From positions 1 through 6,304 of the forward strand of contig JAJYAS010000221.1 in the NCBI GenBank assembly GCA_021779415.1: a DNA stretch of 6,304 nt, written 5' to 3'. Source of the stretch: Bacillota bacterium (GTDB lineage: Bacteria; Bacillota_B; Desulfitobacteriia; Desulfitobacteriales; Desulfitobacteriaceae). This document shows positions 6,240 through 6,304 of this stretch, piece by piece (position 1 is the stretch's first letter; each line of letters begins with the position of its first letter). Made by a program: the position numbers and the translations under genes. The notes under the pieces are model-generated. The model was given only the letters and a program-made list of their open reading frames with translations. It was not told the DNA's origin and searched no databases.

Positions 6240-6295
6240 CCATAATCTCATCCACACTACTCTTGGTTCTTCGACAAGGTAGGCTTGGCTAAACT

Positions 6296-6304
6296 ACAGG
6301 CAGG
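6296..6304 (-). promoter_or_regulatory. 3' end of a probable cobalamin riboswitch, cut by window edge
   Basis: The minus strand enters the window as CCTGCCTGT. This matches the end of the cobalamin riboswitch B12 box (AGYCAGGAGACCTGCC) and the bases that often follow it. Only nine bases are visible, so the match alone is weak. The support is context: a strong terminator begins about 60 nt downstream, and the operon makes a B12 component. Characterised bza operons are often preceded by such riboswitches. Between here and the terminator (6240-6295) I see no gene, only short weak hairpins. Confidence 0.55.

Noticed and set aside
6205..6240. Terminator acting on the plus strand
   Set aside because: In plus-strand RNA the stem has an A-C mismatch and is followed by only four U then C, and no plus-strand gene ends nearby.

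Overview
Every gene in this window lies on the minus strand, in one tightly packed operon read from right to left. I read it as an anaerobic benzimidazole (bza) operon, which makes the lower ligand of cobamides (vitamin B12 family) from the purine intermediate AIR without oxygen. The gene set, the strong AAGGAGG-type ribosome binding sites, the TTG and GTG starts, the short-form ThiC proteins and the moderate GC content suggest an anaerobic, corrinoid-dependent Firmicute (Clostridia, perhaps Peptococcaceae-like). That taxonomic placement is inference.

Layout in transcription order: (1) The right edge carries what looks like the last few bases of a cobalamin riboswitch (CCTGCC, the end of the B12 box). 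About 60 nt later comes a strong intrinsic terminator with a 16-bp stem and two U-runs. Together they look like a riboswitch-controlled attenuator. (2) bzaA and bzaB are two ThiC paralogs of nearly equal length, separated by a 107-nt gap that contains a period-7 tandem repeat. (3) A PurE-family gene follows, in which the catalytic histidine is replaced by glutamine. (4) Next is a bzaC-like O-methyltransferase fused to a cysteine-rich DUF2284 domain. (5) bzaD is a B12-binding-type radical SAM protein. (6) The left edge holds the first 18 codons of another gene, plausibly bzaE. From bzaB onward the genes are 4 to 16 nt apart or overlap.

Proposed flow, using the characterised Eubacterium limosum pathway: BzaA+BzaB convert AIR to 5-hydroxybenzimidazole, BzaC O-methylates it, BzaD adds the 6-methyl group, and BzaE (if that is the truncated gene) finishes 5,6-dimethylbenzimidazole. 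The core pathway is known. The less expected parts are the PurE-like protein with its altered active site, sitting where E. limosum has cobT, and the methyltransferase-DUF2284 fusion. The PurE-like protein acts on the same molecular family as the pathway's precursor, so a role in handling AIR or CAIR is an attractive but untested idea.

No RNA genes, mobile elements or CRISPR arrays were seen. The long plus-strand open frames are shadows of the minus-strand genes.
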